Assembly: GCA_013330765.1 (NCBI GenBank)
Contig: DUHU01000276.1
Coordinates: 2,494 to 7,652, forward strand
DNA from: Candidatus Poseidoniaceae archaeon
Lineage (GTDB): Archaea; Thermoplasmatota; Poseidoniia; Poseidoniales; Poseidoniaceae
Length of the DNA: 5,159 nucleotides
Reading direction: 5' to 3'
Made by a program: the position numbers and the translations under genes. This document shows, in pieces, positions 5,032 through 5,159 of the stretch. The stretch's first letter is position 1, and each line of letters begins with the position of its first letter. Under the pieces are notes generated by a model. It was not told the DNA's origin. It did no database searches and worked only from the letters and a program-made list of their open reading frames with translations.

Positions 5032-5159
5032 CGGGTAGCCCCTCTAGAAAACCTATTGCAAACGGCTGTGCATCGCCGTAGTAACCATGGTGAAATAAAC
5101 ACGGTTTTTCTTCGCGAATTGGTTGTTAGACAAATCTAGTCTCCCACCTTGTACAGTTG
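5032..5159. other. AT-richer intergenic end with a possible T-tract terminator
   Basis: No gene is visible on either strand in these 128 bp. A run of five T at 5105-5109, followed by CTTC, could end the ABC transcript in the archaeal manner, though it is short. ACCATGGT (5084-5091) and TTCGCGAA (5111-5118) are eight-base palindromes likely to occur by chance. GAAATAAAC near 5092-5100 is TATA-like and could serve a gene beyond the right edge. Composition is visibly more AT-rich than the rest of the window. Confidence 0.35.

Noticed and set aside
5032..5159. Possible tRNA, small RNA or attachment site in the AT-rich tail
   Set aside because: No cloverleaf, no CCA-like acceptor pairing and no long direct repeat matching elsewhere in the window.

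Overview
The window looks archaeal, from a GC-rich mesophilic euryarchaeote; marine group II (Poseidoniales, Thermoplasmatota) is the best guess but is inference only. The evidence is an archaeal-type wyosine synthase start (Taw1), a canonical TTTATATC TATA box, GGTGA/GGAGG Shine-Dalgarno sites, ATGA stop/start overlaps, and an ABC-FtsX permease of the large two-half type. All five genes I support except the partial one at the left edge read rightward.

Layout. Positions 1-225 (minus strand) hold the N-terminal 75 residues of a tRNA 4-demethylwyosine synthase that runs off the left edge. A 161-bp divergent gap with a nested palindrome (339-370) leads to a small alpha/beta hydrolase of the YqiA/UPF0227 kind (387-995). 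A near-perfect 24-bp palindrome starts inside its stop codon (995-1018). Next comes a promoter with a clear TATA box (1050-1057) and two tiny overlapping genes (1093-1263 and 1260-1367), which encode paralogous small proteins sharing a QVHRNGI motif. I do not recognise this family. A 59-bp gap carrying two inverted repeats precedes an ABC transporter ATPase (1427-2149). It overlaps by ATGA a 961-residue FtsX-type permease (2146-5031). The last 128 bp are AT-richer and show no gene.

How the parts fit. The ATPase and permease form a MacB/LolCDE-like ABC pair, a class that usually does mechanotransmission or export at the membrane rather than classical solute transport. The permease is odd in three separate ways. 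It lacks the final three membrane segments expected of a two-FtsX-domain permease and instead ends in pentapeptide repeats and a four-cysteine tail. It contains a stretch of about 22 codons (around 4432-4497) that reads like a compensated frameshift. Codon usage also drops in GC towards its 3' end. Predicted topology puts the pentapeptide domain outside the cell.

The two small proteins directly upstream have acidic N-terminal halves and strictly cationic C-terminal halves, and differ by synonymous changes in their shared motif. They are the best candidates for something undescribed. They may be regulators, peptide signals or substrates connected with the ABC pair, but proximity is the only link visible here.
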